From Undaria pinnatifida (lineage: Eukaryota > Sar > Phaeophyceae > Laminariales > Alariaceae), in assembly GCA_012845835.1 (NCBI GenBank), contig JABAKD010000023.1:248001-312000 (forward strand): a stretch of 64,000 nt of DNA, read 5' to 3'. This document shows positions 33,561-44,960 of this stretch, piece by piece (position 1 is the stretch's first letter; each line of letters opens with the position of its first letter). The translations under genes were made by a program, and so were the position numbers. The notes below the pieces were generated by a model, which saw only the letters and a list, made by a program, of their open reading frames with translations, ran no database searches and had not been told where the DNA came from.

Positions 33561-33876
33561 TGTGTGTGTGTTCTTCACATTAAACCGTTCTTCTACTCGT
33601 CGACATCCAGCACACCCAGTGTCCGTACTGATTCTTCACCCTAGAAAGATCATCTCTGTGGTCACAAGCCACGACACAGAGATAATGCATCGTAATGCAT
33701 TCGACAACGCAATGTCATGCCCTAGTACTGGGTACGACAGGCACAACATACATACGTCAGCAACAGAAATACATTGGAAGAGAGAAATACGAAATAAACA
33801 GAAACAAAAACAAAAACAAAAACAAAAAACAAAAAACAAAAAGAGAAAACAAATAAAAACAAAGATAAAAATGAAA
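33561..33876 (-). mobile_element. 5'-truncated LINE copy (3' UTR only)
   Basis: It matches the 3' end of the LINE at 36.9-41.9 kb: (CA)n tail read on the - strand, TTCTTCACATTAAACCG, TACTGGGTACGACAGG, then an A/C-rich block. Flanks AACATGT on both sides look like a target duplication. Confidence 0.8.
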
Positions 33877-34061
33877 AACATGTAGATGACAACGTCTTCC
33901 TCGAAATGCAACAGGGAAATATCGTAAAATATCCACCTCATACGATTCTATTAGTATCGAGCCACGACTGGCTGAATCGAAACCGAAAACGACCACACAC
34001 AGACCACACTCGGTTACCGGTGGAAAAATGAAGACGTACATCACTACGTACGAACTACGTA

Positions 34062-34416
34062 CGTGTGTGTGTGTGTGTGTGTTCTTCACATTAAACCGTT
34101 CTTCTACTCGTCGACATCCAGCACACCCAGTGTCCGTACTGATTCTTCACCCTAGAAAGATCAGCTCTGTGGTCACAAGCCACGACACAGAGATAATGCA
34201 TCGTAATGCATTCGACAACGCAATGTCATGCCCTAGTACTGGGTACGACAGGCACAACATACATACGTCAGCAACAGAAATACATTGGAAGAGAGAAATA
34301 CGAAATAAACAAAAACAAAAACAAAAACAAAAACAAAAAACAAAAAACAAAATAAGAAAACAAATAAAAACAAAGATAAAAATAAAAAAAAAAATGAAAC
34401 AAACAAAATGAAGGGA
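34062..34416 (-). mobile_element. 5'-truncated LINE copy (3' UTR only)
   Basis: Same 3' end as the other copies. Flanked by ACGTACG (in CTACGTACGTGTG on the left and GGGACGTACGAAC on the right), a probable target duplication. Phe-rich frames on the - strand come from the CAAAA repeats. Confidence 0.82.
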
Positions 34417-35136
34417 CGTACGAACATGCGATACCTTGAAAAAAGTGCGACTCCATGGAAAACGTACAAAGAATCGTCTCATTCGCGTCTTTGTTCGCTG
34501 TGACCGTTTTGAATGGTTCACGAAACGAAAATGCCATGCCCGATCGTTTCTGTTTAGCACGTACTTGCAAAGGATAAGAATGCGGTCCCATCACACCACC
34601 CTGTGATAACTCATAAAAGATGTGTTTGGAAACAAAATACATGGAAGTTTCCGTTCATCAAGTTTTTTTTGAAGATCGGCGGCGTTCATGAAGAGACTAT
34701 GGAGCGGATAATACTCAATGATTTTCACCCTTATTTGACTTTTCGAAATACAAATGATGACTGATGTTGTGATACCCACCAACAACAGGCCCACCCACTC
34801 ACACCCAACAGCAAAAATAAACTAGCGAAGTTCGATACACGAGACGATCAAGGACCTTTTCGAGCTGTGAATCGATCATACAAACCTAATTCTATTCTGC
34901 GTCACGAACGATGCTGGCATACCCTGCGTTACAATATTCCTATAGAAACAGCCAGGCATGGACGCTTTGTTTATAGCTTTTTCACACAACAAAAAGCTTC
35001 TCTCTCGTCAACGTCGTTGGGAGATCCACGATTTTCATTAGTTACAAATGAGTTCCTAATTTAGTCTAATAAAATACTAGTCACAGATGAGTTGCTCATT
35101 TAGACTAATATCGTACTACTCCAGAAAACAAAATGC
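34417..35136. other. Intergenic, no gene supported
   Basis: Short frames; no motif recognised. Confidence 0.4.
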
Positions 35137-36074
35137 ACTCCTCCAGCTGTGAGATCGAAGATTTTGTCGAAACTCGTCTTTGCATGCTGGGTGTGATACT
35201 CCGATCGCGCGTATTACCGGCTGTGTTGTACTATCAAAATACGTTGTGTAGGCGCAGTGTCTGTTCGCAAGCTGATCTTTGTCCTACCAAAACACGAGGC
35301 TGGTCACGAAGGAGATTTTAGCTCCTGCGAATACGCAGCGAAAATGATGAAAAAAACCAACCTTCTGCAGCAATACGTCGAAAGAAACAGACACCGTCTT
35401 GCCAAGAATGAATTGGGCACAGACAGGGCAAAACAAGATGGCGATCTCGAAAGCGTCCTAATTTTGTAAGTTGTCGAGTCGGCATGTTAATCCTGATCCG
35501 ATCAGGATCGTGTGCCATGTTAACCAAGTAGGCAGGTGAGGTGTTGATTCATTTGACCTTCAACCATTACATCAACAAGAAGTCTTTGCGACCAAGACAG
35601 ATAAAAAAGCATAACGAAGAAGATTAGGTGCTTGTGCACTTGATTCTACCTTCTCTGTAGTGGCAGTAGCTGTCGATACAAACGAGCAGGTCACTGCTGT
35701 CCATGTGCGTAGCGTAAATCTGTAGCTCTCCTCCCACAAAAAGAAAATAGGTCGTGACCTGGCGTCACCATGAAGGCTTAGAATAAGCACGGTATATACT
35801 AAACATGCTACTAGATTTCTTAGGTTATTCTATGCCCGTGTCAATACTTCTTATCATGTTAAAAGGATAACTATCGCCTCAGAGCATCGCGGTCTCATGC
35901 GCGCAGTGATGACACCAAATCTGTCGTAGAATGCCACACTGCGTGTGTAGACTATGTACGTATAAGTATATTAATACGTATATAGACTATGTATAGACTA
36001 GAATAATACTGCGAAGTACTCCGGAGTAGATCTTATTTATTATCTCGTAGTCTATTACTCTAAAAATATAAATA
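35137..36074. repeat. 938-bp tandem duplication, unit 1
   Basis: It matches 36,075-36,867 plus 41,855-41,945 at roughly 85% by eye: CCAGCTGTGAGATCGAAGAT at the start, AAGCTGATCT, TGCGAATACGCAGCGAAAAT, AGCTCTCCTCCCACAAA, GGTCGTGACCTGGCGTCA, GACTATGTATAGACTAG at the end. Reading frames are not conserved between units, so it is not coding. The first 100 bp is a reversed family X end. Confidence 0.75.
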
Positions 36075-37403
36075 CACTCCAGCTGTGAGATCGAAGATTT
36101 TGTCGAAACTTATATATTTGCACGCTGTGTGTTATGCTTCGATCGCGCGTACATCACGGGTTGTGGTATATACTCTTGAATTACATTGTGTAAGCACAGC
36201 AGTGTCTGTTCCCAAGCTGATCTATGTCCTACAAAACACGAGGAGGCTGGTCACAAAGGAGATGTTAGCTCCTTCCTGCGAATACGCAGCGAAAATGATA
36301 AAAAAACAACAACAACCTTTTTTTCAGCAGTACGTCGAGAGAAACACTGTCTTGTCAAGAATCAACTGGGCACAGGGCACAACACGATGGCGATATCGAA
36401 AGCGTCCTAATTTTTGTAAGCTGTCTACTCGGATCCAAATAGGGGAACGTGTGCTATGTTAACCAAGTAGGCAGGTGAGATGTTCATACATTGATGTTCA
36501 ACCATTGGTCAAAAAGAAGACTTTGCGACCACGACAGACACATAAAAAACGAAGGATATTAGACTTGATCATGGCATTTATGTAGTTCGCAGTAGTAGCT
36601 GCCAATACAAACTAGCAGGTTACTGCTGTACATGTGCTTAGCTCAAATTTGTAGCTCTCCTCCCACAAACAGAAAATAGGTCGTGACCTGGCGTCATTAT
36701 GATGGCTTAGAATAAGCACGGTTTTTACAAAGCATGCGACTCGATTTCTTGGGTTATGCCCGTGTCAATACTTCTTGTGCGAAAAGGATAACCATCGCCT
36801 CAGAGCAGCGCGGTCTCATGCGCGCTGTGACGACAGCAAATCTCCTGTAAAATGGCACACTGCTGCATGTGTGTGTGTGTGTGTGTTCTTCACATTAAAC
36901 CGTTCTTCTACTCGTCGACATCCAGCACACCCAGTGTCCGTACTGATTCTTCACCCTAGAAAGATCAGCTCTGTGGTCACAAGCCACGACACAGAGATAA
37001 TGCATCGTAATGCATTCAACAACGCAATGTCATGCCCTAGTACTGGGTACGGCAGGCACAACATACATACGTCAGCAACAGAAATACATTGGAAGAGAGA
37101 AATACGAAATAAACAAAAACAAAAACAAAAACAAAAACAAAAAACAAAAAACAAAATAAGAAAACAAATAAAAACAAAGATAAAAATAAAACAAAAAATG
37201 AAACAAACAAAATGAAGGGGAAATCGAAGAAACAACCCAACCGGAAAGGAGAGCCAAAGCTCGGAAAAGAAACATAATAAAATGAAATAAAATAAAGTAA
37301 AGTAAAACCAAAATAAGATGATCCGAACACGAGCCAAAAACCTGGACACGCAAGGAGGGAACAAAGGGGAAAAAAAATACCCCAGAGAAAGACGAAAAGT
37401 GCT

Positions 37404-37565
37404 ATGTACCTACTAGTCGGCCTGGTACCTTGCTACCCTGTCTGCCATCTCCTTCCTGCCTTCGTCCACCGCGGTCTCCCTTCTATTCCTCCTGTTGCCC
37501 CCCCTGCCCCCATTCCCTTGGACGGCTTTCCTTCTACTCCTCCTGTTTCCCCCCCTCCCCCCTTT
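37404..37565 (-). repeat. Duplicate of the LINE ORF end inside its 3' UTR
   Basis: CTAGTCGGCCTGGTACCTTG and the following CT-rich text repeat those at 37,978-38,130 with scattered changes. The same arrangement is in the short copy at 53,365, so it belongs to the family. Confidence 0.75.
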
Positions 37566-37619
37566 GTGTTCTTCTCATTAAACCAAAATACCTTGTAAAA
37601 GAGAGAAACAACGAAAGAA

Positions 37620-37900
37620 ACCAAGACAAAATAAATAAATAAATAAATAAAAAGGGGAGCCAAAGCACGGGAGATAGAAACATACCCCGAGCATGAGCCA
37701 AAATGGACATGCAAGGGGGAAAGAAAGGGAAAGAGAAAAAATACCCCGGAAAAAAGAAACAAGTAGAAGAAGGAAGACTGGGAGGGCCAAATAAAACAGG
37801 CTCGTCACCTACCCACCATGCAAGACTCCCTTCATAAGGATAAGAAGGGGAAAGAAAAAAAATAAATAAATAAATAAATAAATAAATTCACGGAAAAATC
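37620..37900. repeat. AAAT microsatellites in the LINE 3' UTR
   Basis: Runs of AAATAAATAAAT at about 37,630-37,650 and 37,858-37,890 lie within the segment absent from the spliced copy. Confidence 0.6.
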
Positions 37901-37977
37901 AAAGTACCAAGACATCACATTCCGAGCAGCCGCAGCAGTTGGCGGTACGAGTGGCATAGATAGAAAGGTTCCACCTA

Positions 37978-40900
37978 CTAGTCGGCCTGGTACCTTGCTA
38001 CCCTGTCTGCGGTCTCCTTCCTAGTTTCATCTACCGCGGTTTCCCTTCTACTCCTCCTGTCCCCCCCCCTGCCCCCATACCCTTGGGCGGTGTTCCTTCT
38101 ACCCCTCCTGCTGCCCCCCCTCCCCCCGTTCCCTTCGACACCACCCACGGCGGATGCGCGGCGCTGTCTACTCAGCTTTGCCTCATCCTCGTGCCACCTG
38201 CCCATGAACCGTTCAGCTGCTTCGAGGACCCCCCGGTACCACTTGCCCACCTTTTTTGCTGCAGTGGGCCACAGCGCGGTCCCAACTCCAAAAACTAAGG
38301 GGGAGTGTTCCGTTGATCCCTCGTTGGCTTTGAACACCCTAAGGTCCTCAGCTATGGCTCTAGGCCAAGTCTTAAGTTGTCCGCCTGGTTTCGGGTTCTC
38401 CCCACCAGCGATCGTCCCGAACATCAACCGACGGGGCAGTCGCCCCTTGTGTTGTCGCACCAGGGCCCCGGCAAAGAAGAGCCGCCGTTTACGGATGGTC
38501 GTTTCGATGCTCTCGCATCGTGTCATCCTGAGGGCCTTCGCGTACGAGAGGGTGGTGTGGTCGGTGCGTAATCGGCGCTGGAAGCCAATGACTCGCAAAA
38601 GGACTTCGTGGTGGGCTGATCGGAGCTTGGCGAAGTGGTCCGCATTGAGGGTCCACGTCACACACCCGTACAGCAGGGTCTCAATGACCTCGGCCTTCAG
38701 CATGCGGACTTTCAGACTAAGCGGGGCGGTCGTCCTGTCATACAATTCCGGGCCAAACCGTTTGAGGCATGCCCGCATGAGACGGATCCGTCGTTCGATT
38801 TCGAGCGAGAGGTCAGCGCTTTCGTGGATAATGCCGCCTAGGTATAAAAACTGGGTCGTCTGTTTATACCTCTGGCCTGATGCTTCGATCGCGAGCGGTG
38901 GGGCGAGGGATGTCTGGTCCGGTGTTCGTAGCAGCATCGTCTCTGTCTTCTTTTCCGATACCGTGAGGCCTGCTGCTTCGAAGACAGTCACGATGACTGT
39001 CATCATTTTAGCAAGGCCTTCCGCCGACTTCGAAACAATTCCTGCGTCATCTGCGTACAACATGCCCCACACAGCCCTTTGCACGCATGCCAACGGTTCC
39101 TCTTTTCCGACTGCACTGCCCTCTTCGAGGTGAACCAAATCCCTTACGATGCTTTCGTCTTTGCTGAAGCGTACCAGCACGACGTGTATCGCAGCAGCGA
39201 AGAACACGTTGAACAGTAACGGTGATAGCACGCAGCCTTGCCGCAGCCCCTGGGTGACATTAAACCAATCCGAGTGCTCGCCGTCATCCGCACGCACGCG
39301 AGCCCGCATGCCTTCGTGGAAGTTGCGGATAACTGTAAGCATCTTGGTTGGTACGCCAAGGCGTGTGAGTACCTCCCACAACAGTTCCCGGTCGACAGAG
39401 TCGTACGCTTTCTGCAGATCGATGACGCACATGTACAGGGGGATTTTCCTCTGTCGTCCGAGCTCTTGCAACCGGCGCACGACAAACAGCATGTCGACCG
39501 TCGACCGTGCGGGACGGAAGCCGCACTGTTCTTCAGGAAGTATTTCCTCGGCCTCGCAGTAGTTGCTAAGGCGGGACGCAACGATTTTCAACAATATTTT
39601 GCCTGCGTGGGCAACAAGCGAGATCCCTCTGTAATTGTTGCAATCAGTTCGATCCTTTTTTTTGTGAAGGGTCTTGATGATAGCATCTTTCCATTGCTGG
39701 GGGACTTCGCCCGTTACCCACACGTTGACAAGGATATTGTGAAAACACTGGACGAAAGCGGGGTGGTCAAGTTTTAGTAGTTCGACCGGGAGACCGTCTG
39801 GTCCAACGGCTTTCCAATTTGACATGCCCTTAATCGCATCCGTCATCTCGTCCATGGATGGTTCATCTCCAAGCGATAGTTTAAGCGGTCGCGGTGGCAA
39901 GAGGTCGATGATCGTGGGATCGAGTTTCAGCGATTTCGTGTTCAAGAGTTTGTGGTAGTGCCCCGCCCATCGTTCACGAATTCGCGCTTGATCCCGCAAC
40001 AACGTGCCATCCTCGTCCATAATAAACTGCTCGCTCCTCGCTTTTGTACCTTGCAATCCCACCGTACTCTTCAGGTGCTTGTAGAACCCTCGTTGATCGT
40101 TACTCGCTAGGAGTCTCTCGGTTTCGGCGAGGTACTCTTCAAAGTACGCTTGTACTCCTGCGGCAACCACTTCCTGCAGATTCGCACACGCAGATCTCAA
40201 TTTCTTCCACGCTACACTATCTCGGGGGTTGGCACGCAAGAACTGTCTCGCATCCTCCCTCGCTGTCCATGCTACTCTGAAAGCGGCCGAAGTTTCGGCA
40301 GGCTCGCACCAACCATGCCGGCGGTGGCGACGTGGTGGAGGTGGCACCTCTTTCTCTACAGCATCGATGATAGTCGTGGTGAAAAACTCAACCATGCCAG
40401 ACGTGTTACGGGGCTGGATAGGTTGGTTGAGCGTGGAAACAACCCTCGCGATTACTCGTTGGCGACGCTTTCCGTCGGATAAAAAAAGCTGCCTGTCGAA
40501 TTCTCGGCGTTTTGGGGGTTTCAGCATTTTTCTGTTGGACGAAAAGTGACCACTAAGTCGGACCTTGATGTACACAATGTTGTGGTCTGAATCGGCCTTA
40601 GCTGGTGGCGGAGGCTGTGGGATGACTTTAACATCATGTACTCTAGGTCGATGGGCTTGGCGGGTTAGGATGTAGTCTATCCTCTTACGGTCATTCGGGC
40701 TGGTGCCGTTGTACGTATGCGATATCCCACCCTTGCGCGTGCTGAAAAATGTGTTGGTGAGAGCTAGCTTGCAATTGGTAGCGAACGACAAAAGTCGTTT
40801 GCCATTATCGCTACGAGCATCTCGTCCGTATGCTCCAAGCACCCTACTTTCATCATCACCGCACCCTTCCATCCTCTGCCCAGTTCGCGCGTTAGCATCC

Positions 40901-41709
40901 ATCAGTACAAACAAACACTCTTTAGTGGGGATCTGTTCAACCAGGTCCTCCAGCTTTTGCCAGAAAATACCTTTCAGCTTGGTCTCTTTCGTACAATCAG
41001 TTGGGGCGTACGCAACGACGAAATTAACAGCATCGCATCGACCATCCAACTCAAAGCGCATAGACATAAGCCGTTCGTCAATGAACTGCTGGGTGAACCT
41101 AGACTTACGGCATATTGAGTCCTTAACTGCTAGACCTACTCCGTACAGCCCTTGCCTCGCTGCTGTTTTTTCCTGACCTGAGCAAAAAACTTGGTATCCA
41201 GCTGCACTGAATCTCGTGTTGCCGGGCCGTCGAGTTTCCTGCAGGCCAATGAAGTCACAGCCGAGTTGCTGGCCTTTCGCCAGTACACGCTCGTCATGCC
41301 CATACCCGTTCTTCCCCTTTACGGCCAGGGTACGCACGTTGTAGGTCGCTACCGCCACAAGTGCCGCCTTCCGTCTCTTACGAGTCTCGCGTGCTGCTTT
41401 CTCGGCCAGCCGACGAGAGGCTCGTCCCCTCCTCCGTTTCTGTTTCTGTTGTTTCTTTTTTCTCTCTATTAATGTGATGATTGTGGCTCTCCGTTTCGTA
41501 GCCCGGTTCGCGCCTTGGTTTCCGCTGGCTGGGTGCAGCCGTCCCAGCCAACGCCGACACTCCCATCCTTCCTGTCGTGCATGCGTACCCACGCGGTGGC
41601 CAGCCTCTCCACTCCCCAAGCTGCCCACGCTGCGCTCTCTGCTGTGGTGATGTACCCGTCCTGCCCCGGGGATGAACTCCTCGGCGTCGGGGTTAAAAAG
41701 AAAACCCAT
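37978..41709 (-). CDS. LINE endonuclease-reverse transcriptase
   Basis: 1,243 residues from the ATG at 41,709 (MGFLFNPDAEEF). Basic region at about residues 70-115 (KKKQQKQKRRRGRASRR). Then the APE-type endonuclease: YNVRTL, GLQETR, VVAYAPTD, LMDANARTG, IDYILTR, SDHNIVYI with the conserved Asn, Glu, Asp and His. The RT follows: EEQCGFRPARSTVDM, DLQKAYDSVDR, GLRQGCVLSPLLFN, and the YADD box in MLYADDAGIV. After the thumb comes a C-terminal Arg/Gly-rich tail (RRGRRNTAQGYGGRGGDRRS). No RNase H or separate ORF1 is visible. The frame is intact, so the copy may be active. A GT-AG pair inside (41,175 to 37,592) matches the deletion in the short copy. Confidence 0.93.
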   Translation of the reverse strand: MGFLFNPDAEEFIPGAGRVHHHSRERSVGSLGSGEAGHRVGTHARQEGWECRRWLGRLHPASGNQGANRATKRRATIITLIERKKKQQKQKRRRGRASRRLAEKAARETRKRRKAALVAVATYNVRTLAVKGKNGYGHDERVLAKGQQLGCDFIGLQETRRPGNTRFSAAGYQVFCSGQEKTAARQGLYGVGLAVKDSICRKSRFTQQFIDERLMSMRFELDGRCDAVNFVVAYAPTDCTKETKLKGIFWQKLEDLVEQIPTKECLFVLMDANARTGQRMEGCGDDESRVLGAYGRDARSDNGKRLLSFATNCKLALTNTFFSTRKGGISHTYNGTSPNDRKRIDYILTRQAHRPRVHDVKVIPQPPPPAKADSDHNIVYIKVRLSGHFSSNRKMLKPPKRREFDRQLFLSDGKRRQRVIARVVSTLNQPIQPRNTSGMVEFFTTTIIDAVEKEVPPPPRRHRRHGWCEPAETSAAFRVAWTAREDARQFLRANPRDSVAWKKLRSACANLQEVVAAGVQAYFEEYLAETERLLASNDQRGFYKHLKSTVGLQGTKARSEQFIMDEDGTLLRDQARIRERWAGHYHKLLNTKSLKLDPTIIDLLPPRPLKLSLGDEPSMDEMTDAIKGMSNWKAVGPDGLPVELLKLDHPAFVQCFHNILVNVWVTGEVPQQWKDAIIKTLHKKKDRTDCNNYRGISLVAHAGKILLKIVASRLSNYCEAEEILPEEQCGFRPARSTVDMLFVVRRLQELGRQRKIPLYMCVIDLQKAYDSVDRELLWEVLTRLGVPTKMLTVIRNFHEGMRARVRADDGEHSDWFNVTQGLRQGCVLSPLLFNVFFAAAIHVVLVRFSKDESIVRDLVHLEEGSAVGKEEPLACVQRAVWGMLYADDAGIVSKSAEGLAKMMTVIVTVFEAAGLTVSEKKTETMLLRTPDQTSLAPPLAIEASGQRYKQTTQFLYLGGIIHESADLSLEIERRIRLMRACLKRFGPELYDRTTAPLSLKVRMLKAEVIETLLYGCVTWTLNADHFAKLRSAHHEVLLRVIGFQRRLRTDHTTLSYAKALRMTRCESIETTIRKRRLFFAGALVRQHKGRLPRRLMFGTIAGGENPKPGGQLKTWPRAIAEDLRVFKANEGSTEHSPLVFGVGTALWPTAAKKVGKWYRGVLEAAERFMGRWHEDEAKLSRQRRASAVGGVEGNGGRGGSRRGRRNTAQGYGGRGGDRRSRRETAVDETRKETADRVARYQAD

Positions 41710-41945
41710 CACCACCACCCCACGCGGTCCTTAGAGTGAGCAGTTCACTAGCCAGACCGCGCAAGGTTCCCTCTCTACCCAGCCCGAGGCTCGATGCCCG
41801 TGTGACTGCCGCTAGACCGCTGCAGGTCCTCGCGGGCTTCCTCGGCCCACCCCATCATGTATGTATGTGTAGACTATGTGCGCAGTACAAGTATACTAAT
41901 ACGTACTAGACTATGTATAGACTAGAATAATACTTCGAAGTAGGT

Positions 41946-42990
41946 ATTATCGTACCTACAGGCAACCATCCGCGAGAGGATTGGAGCACTACTTTCCCTT
42001 CCACAAATGAGGTATCAATGGTCCAACGACCTCGACTGTGTGCTGGCCATCCCAAAAAATCATCATTAAAAGTACATCGTCACCACCACCAGCTCTGTGT
42101 TCGTAGTATGTACATGTTTACGCACAAGACCGGCCGGTTAGTTTCCAGAAGCCATGGCCCGCCAGGCTAGGGGTACACCGATATTGCAAAATATCGTTTT
42201 TCCACTAGCACCAAGGGATTGCGATAGCATTCATTCGATAAACTCCCCCCATCGCGGGGACAATCAAAAATATGTTGGAATTCTCCCCATTTTTTTTTTT
42301 TTTTTTTCGTTTTCTTGTTTGATTAGGGTGACAATCGATCCCAAGAGGCATATTCCCGCATCAAGGCGGGCCGCGAAAAGCACCACATCACGTCACATAC
42401 CTTCCTGGTATGTACGACATAAATATATATATATATATTCAAATATATTTTCGAGTTTGGCGTCAGTAGCGTACAGGACATGTACAAACTCAGGTAGAAG
42501 ACGATCTGTCAACGACATCAGGCGCCGCCAATCGTTGAAAGATACAGCCAAGTGTTGCTCCATGATATGAGTACCGCTCGGCGTTGTGCCGTACCGCAGT
42601 ATACGAGGGTCTAAAACAATCATGAACAGATCTGATGCCTTATCAAAAGAGTACGGCAGCATCCATATCGCCCCACCGCCAACGTAATACCGCACACACT
42701 AGGAAAGCATCTGCTCGCAGTGTTCGACTGCGGTTGTTGTGGCTGCGGGAAGCGTGTAACTGCTGCTGTAGTGTCACGATTGGCATGTGCGAGCAAGGAT
42801 TGTGCTACAACTCGGCCGCAGGGCAAGGTTAACAATAAATCACTGGTGGAACCCTCGTGGTGCGACATTGTACCAAACTATAATGTTACGAGTTTAATAT
42901 CGGACACGATAGGTACCAGAGAAGATATGAGGCTTCAATGATTCACCGGAGCGACCGCGAACCGTTGTCCTCGAGAGAAGTACATTATTG
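41946..42990. other. Intergenic with one coding-like - strand frame
   Basis: Contains T-run 42,292-42,308 and AT microsatellite 42,422-42,440. See the separate entry for the frame at 42,393-42,695. Confidence 0.4.
42393..42695 (-). CDS. Possible exon or short gene, unknown
   Basis: 100 codons reading MLPYSFDKASDLFMIVLDPR, GTTPSGTHIMEQHLAVSFND, LMSLTDRLLPEFVHVLYATD. The amphipathic, Leu-rich composition looks like protein rather than noise. No family is recognised, no paralogue is in the window, and the end runs into an AT microsatellite, so an earlier donor is likely. Confidence 0.28.
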   Translation of the reverse strand: MRYYVGGGAIWMLPYSFDKASDLFMIVLDPRILRYGTTPSGTHIMEQHLAVSFNDWRRLMSLTDRLLPEFVHVLYATDAKLENIFEYIYIYLCRTYQEGM

Positions 42991-43880
42991 GTCTTTCTGG
43001 CGGAGCATCACGGCAAGTGCTCCGGACCTCCACGACATTCCACGGCCATGCCCACGGCGTTCCGTGGACAACCGCGGACATTCCACGAACTACCACCGAC
43101 ATGCGACGGGCTTACACGGAATGCTGGGGCAAGTAGTTGAACACGGTGGAGGCCAAGGACACTAGTCATGGGACCAGCCATGTCAATCTCCGCGGCAATC
43201 TCCACAAACAATTCCCACGACAACCTCCATGATAGCACCCGCGGTAAGACGCGGTCACCCACAGACAAGAAGAACACCCACGGACACACCCGTGAAAACA
43301 CTCGCAGACATACACGGGCATACCCACACACATGTTCGCGGACACCCCCTGCTAGACCTACGGAAACGCACGCGGAAAAACAGCGGAAACACTCGTGGAC
43401 CCAACCGCGCATACATCTACAGAAACACCCGCGGAAGCACCAGTGGACACCCAGCGGACATCCTGCAGAGATACAGTTTCGGCACCCACGGACATACCCA
43501 TGGAAGCATCTAGACAAACATCCGCGCCCAGACCCACGGACATCCACGTAAACCAACTCTCGTTCCCACGGCAGCGTCCGCGGTTACCATGGACATACAC
43601 ACGACACCCACGGATACCCCCGCGGGCAACAACGGTCAGACCCGTGGACACCCAAACAAAACACACGCGGACGTCCGCGTAAACACCCGAGGACACCCGC
43701 GGACACCCTCAACGTAACTCTCACGGACACACTGCGGACATCCGCGGTCATCGAAAAAAACACCAGTTAAACGCCCGGGGACACCCGCAAACACCCACGG
43801 ACGTCAACAACAATCCACCCAAGCGCCCACGGACAGACAGACGAAATAGCGCGAACGACACCCGCGGTGTCCCCCTAAAT
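42990..43880. repeat. Degenerate minisatellite, CCACGGAC orientation
   Basis: Motifs such as CCCACGGACAC and CCCGCGGACAC recur every 10-20 bp across almost 900 bp without a fixed period. Long His/Thr/Pro-rich and Cys/Val/Gly-rich frames on both strands are by-products. Confidence 0.8.
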
Positions 43881-43974
43881 TTACAAATGAGAACCTGCTC
43901 TGCCTTTACTTTGTTGAGGAGGTCACGATCTGACAGGTATGTTTTACAGCGTCGCCGCCAATGGACAATCTCAT

Positions 43975-44960
43975 ATGTGCGAAGACAGCTGCAGGCAATT
44001 ACCGCGGATATTGCGAGGGTTAGATGTCACCCGAAAATTCCGTGGCAGTTGACCCGCGGGCTTCTGTGGTACGTCCGCGGACTTCCGTGGTAGGTTTTGC
44101 GGTAAAACGTCGCCGGGAACGGCCGTGGCAATTGATCCGCGGGCTTCCGTCATACGTCCGCTGTTTGTCGCGGACTCAAGTGACATTTGCTGCTGATGGA
44201 CGGGTCCGAGGAAGTAGCAACTAGCAACAGAAGCGGATTTTGAAATTGCTGCGGTTGAACATCACCAGGAACCATCGTGGCAATTTGCCCGTGGACTTCC
44301 GTGGTACATCCGCGGACGTGCGCGGAAATTGCTGCGGTTATGTCACTTAAAATTACCGTGTCAACTGATCCGTGGGCATCCGGGGTACACACGCAGACTT
44401 CCGCGGACTTTCGTCTTGAATGCGTTGAACGTCCGCGGAAACAGCCGCCGGCCGGCAATTCTTCCGCGGTGGAATGCCGTGAAAGCTGCTGGGGTGGGAC
44501 GTCCGCGGAATCAGCCGTGGCAATCGGCTGTGGGAGTTCCATGGTACATCGATTGATAGGTGCGGACGCCCGTGGATATAATTTCGGTCGAACGTTGGCG
44601 GAAACGGCTGCTGGAAATCGCCGCAGAATTTCGCAGACATCCGTGGAAATTGCTGCGTCCTACAGTACGCGGAAACAGCTGTGGAAATTGCCGCGGTATT
44701 CCGCGGACTTCGTGGCTGATTCCCCCGATGCCGTGTCAATTGCCGCGCACATCCTAGGACTTCCGTGTATGTACGACGGAGTTCGCCACGGCCGGATCAG
44801 CGGCACGTGTCGTGGGACCACAACCATGGCATTTCACCTGGAAGACTCATGAGCCGTGGCACTTGCCGTGGAAACCAGCGAAATTCCACGGTAGCCCGTG
44901 TCAACAACCACCAAAGTCCGCGGAAGTTCTGCTGTCATTTCCGCGTACCTTCGATAAAAT
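43975..44960. repeat. Degenerate minisatellite, TCCGTGG (inverted) orientation
   Basis: Motifs GTCCGCGGAC, TTCCGTGGTAC and CCGCGGAAA recur for about 1 kb. TCCGTGG is the reverse complement of the CCACGGA core of the neighbouring array, so the two arrays face each other across about 95 bp of unrelated sequence. Confidence 0.8.

Larger units (their letters stand above)
36868..41854 (-). mobile_element. Full-length APE-type LINE (about 4,987 bp)
   Basis: The 5' end near 41,854 (GGCCCACCCCA) is shared with the copy at 54,219. A 145-bp leader precedes one long ORF. The 3' UTR is about 1.1 kb and ends in a (CA)n tail on the - strand, identical in position in four copies. Flanks CATGT on both sides are a likely target duplication, and tandem unit 1 gives the empty site. 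The 3' UTR contains a second, diverged copy of the end of the ORF (37,404-37,565). Confidence 0.85.
36075..41945. repeat. 938-bp tandem duplication, unit 2, split by the LINE
   Basis: Left part 36,075-36,867, right part 41,855-41,945. Unit 1 shows the uninterrupted sequence (CACACTGCGTGTGTAGACTA), so the LINE inserted after the duplication. Confidence 0.75.

Noticed and set aside
33636-34560. Phe/Leu-rich membrane-like proteins (also at 36,951-37,364 and 52,997-53,317)
   Set aside because: Reverse readings of the CAAAA-rich LINE 3' UTR, repeated in each copy.
37433-37808. Small hydrophobic frame next to the LINE
   Set aside because: Lies inside the LINE 3' UTR and AAAT repeats with no protein features.
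43008-43696. Cys/Val/Gly-rich or Thr/His/Pro-rich proteins
   Set aside because: Products of the degenerate minisatellite motif, open in several frames at once.
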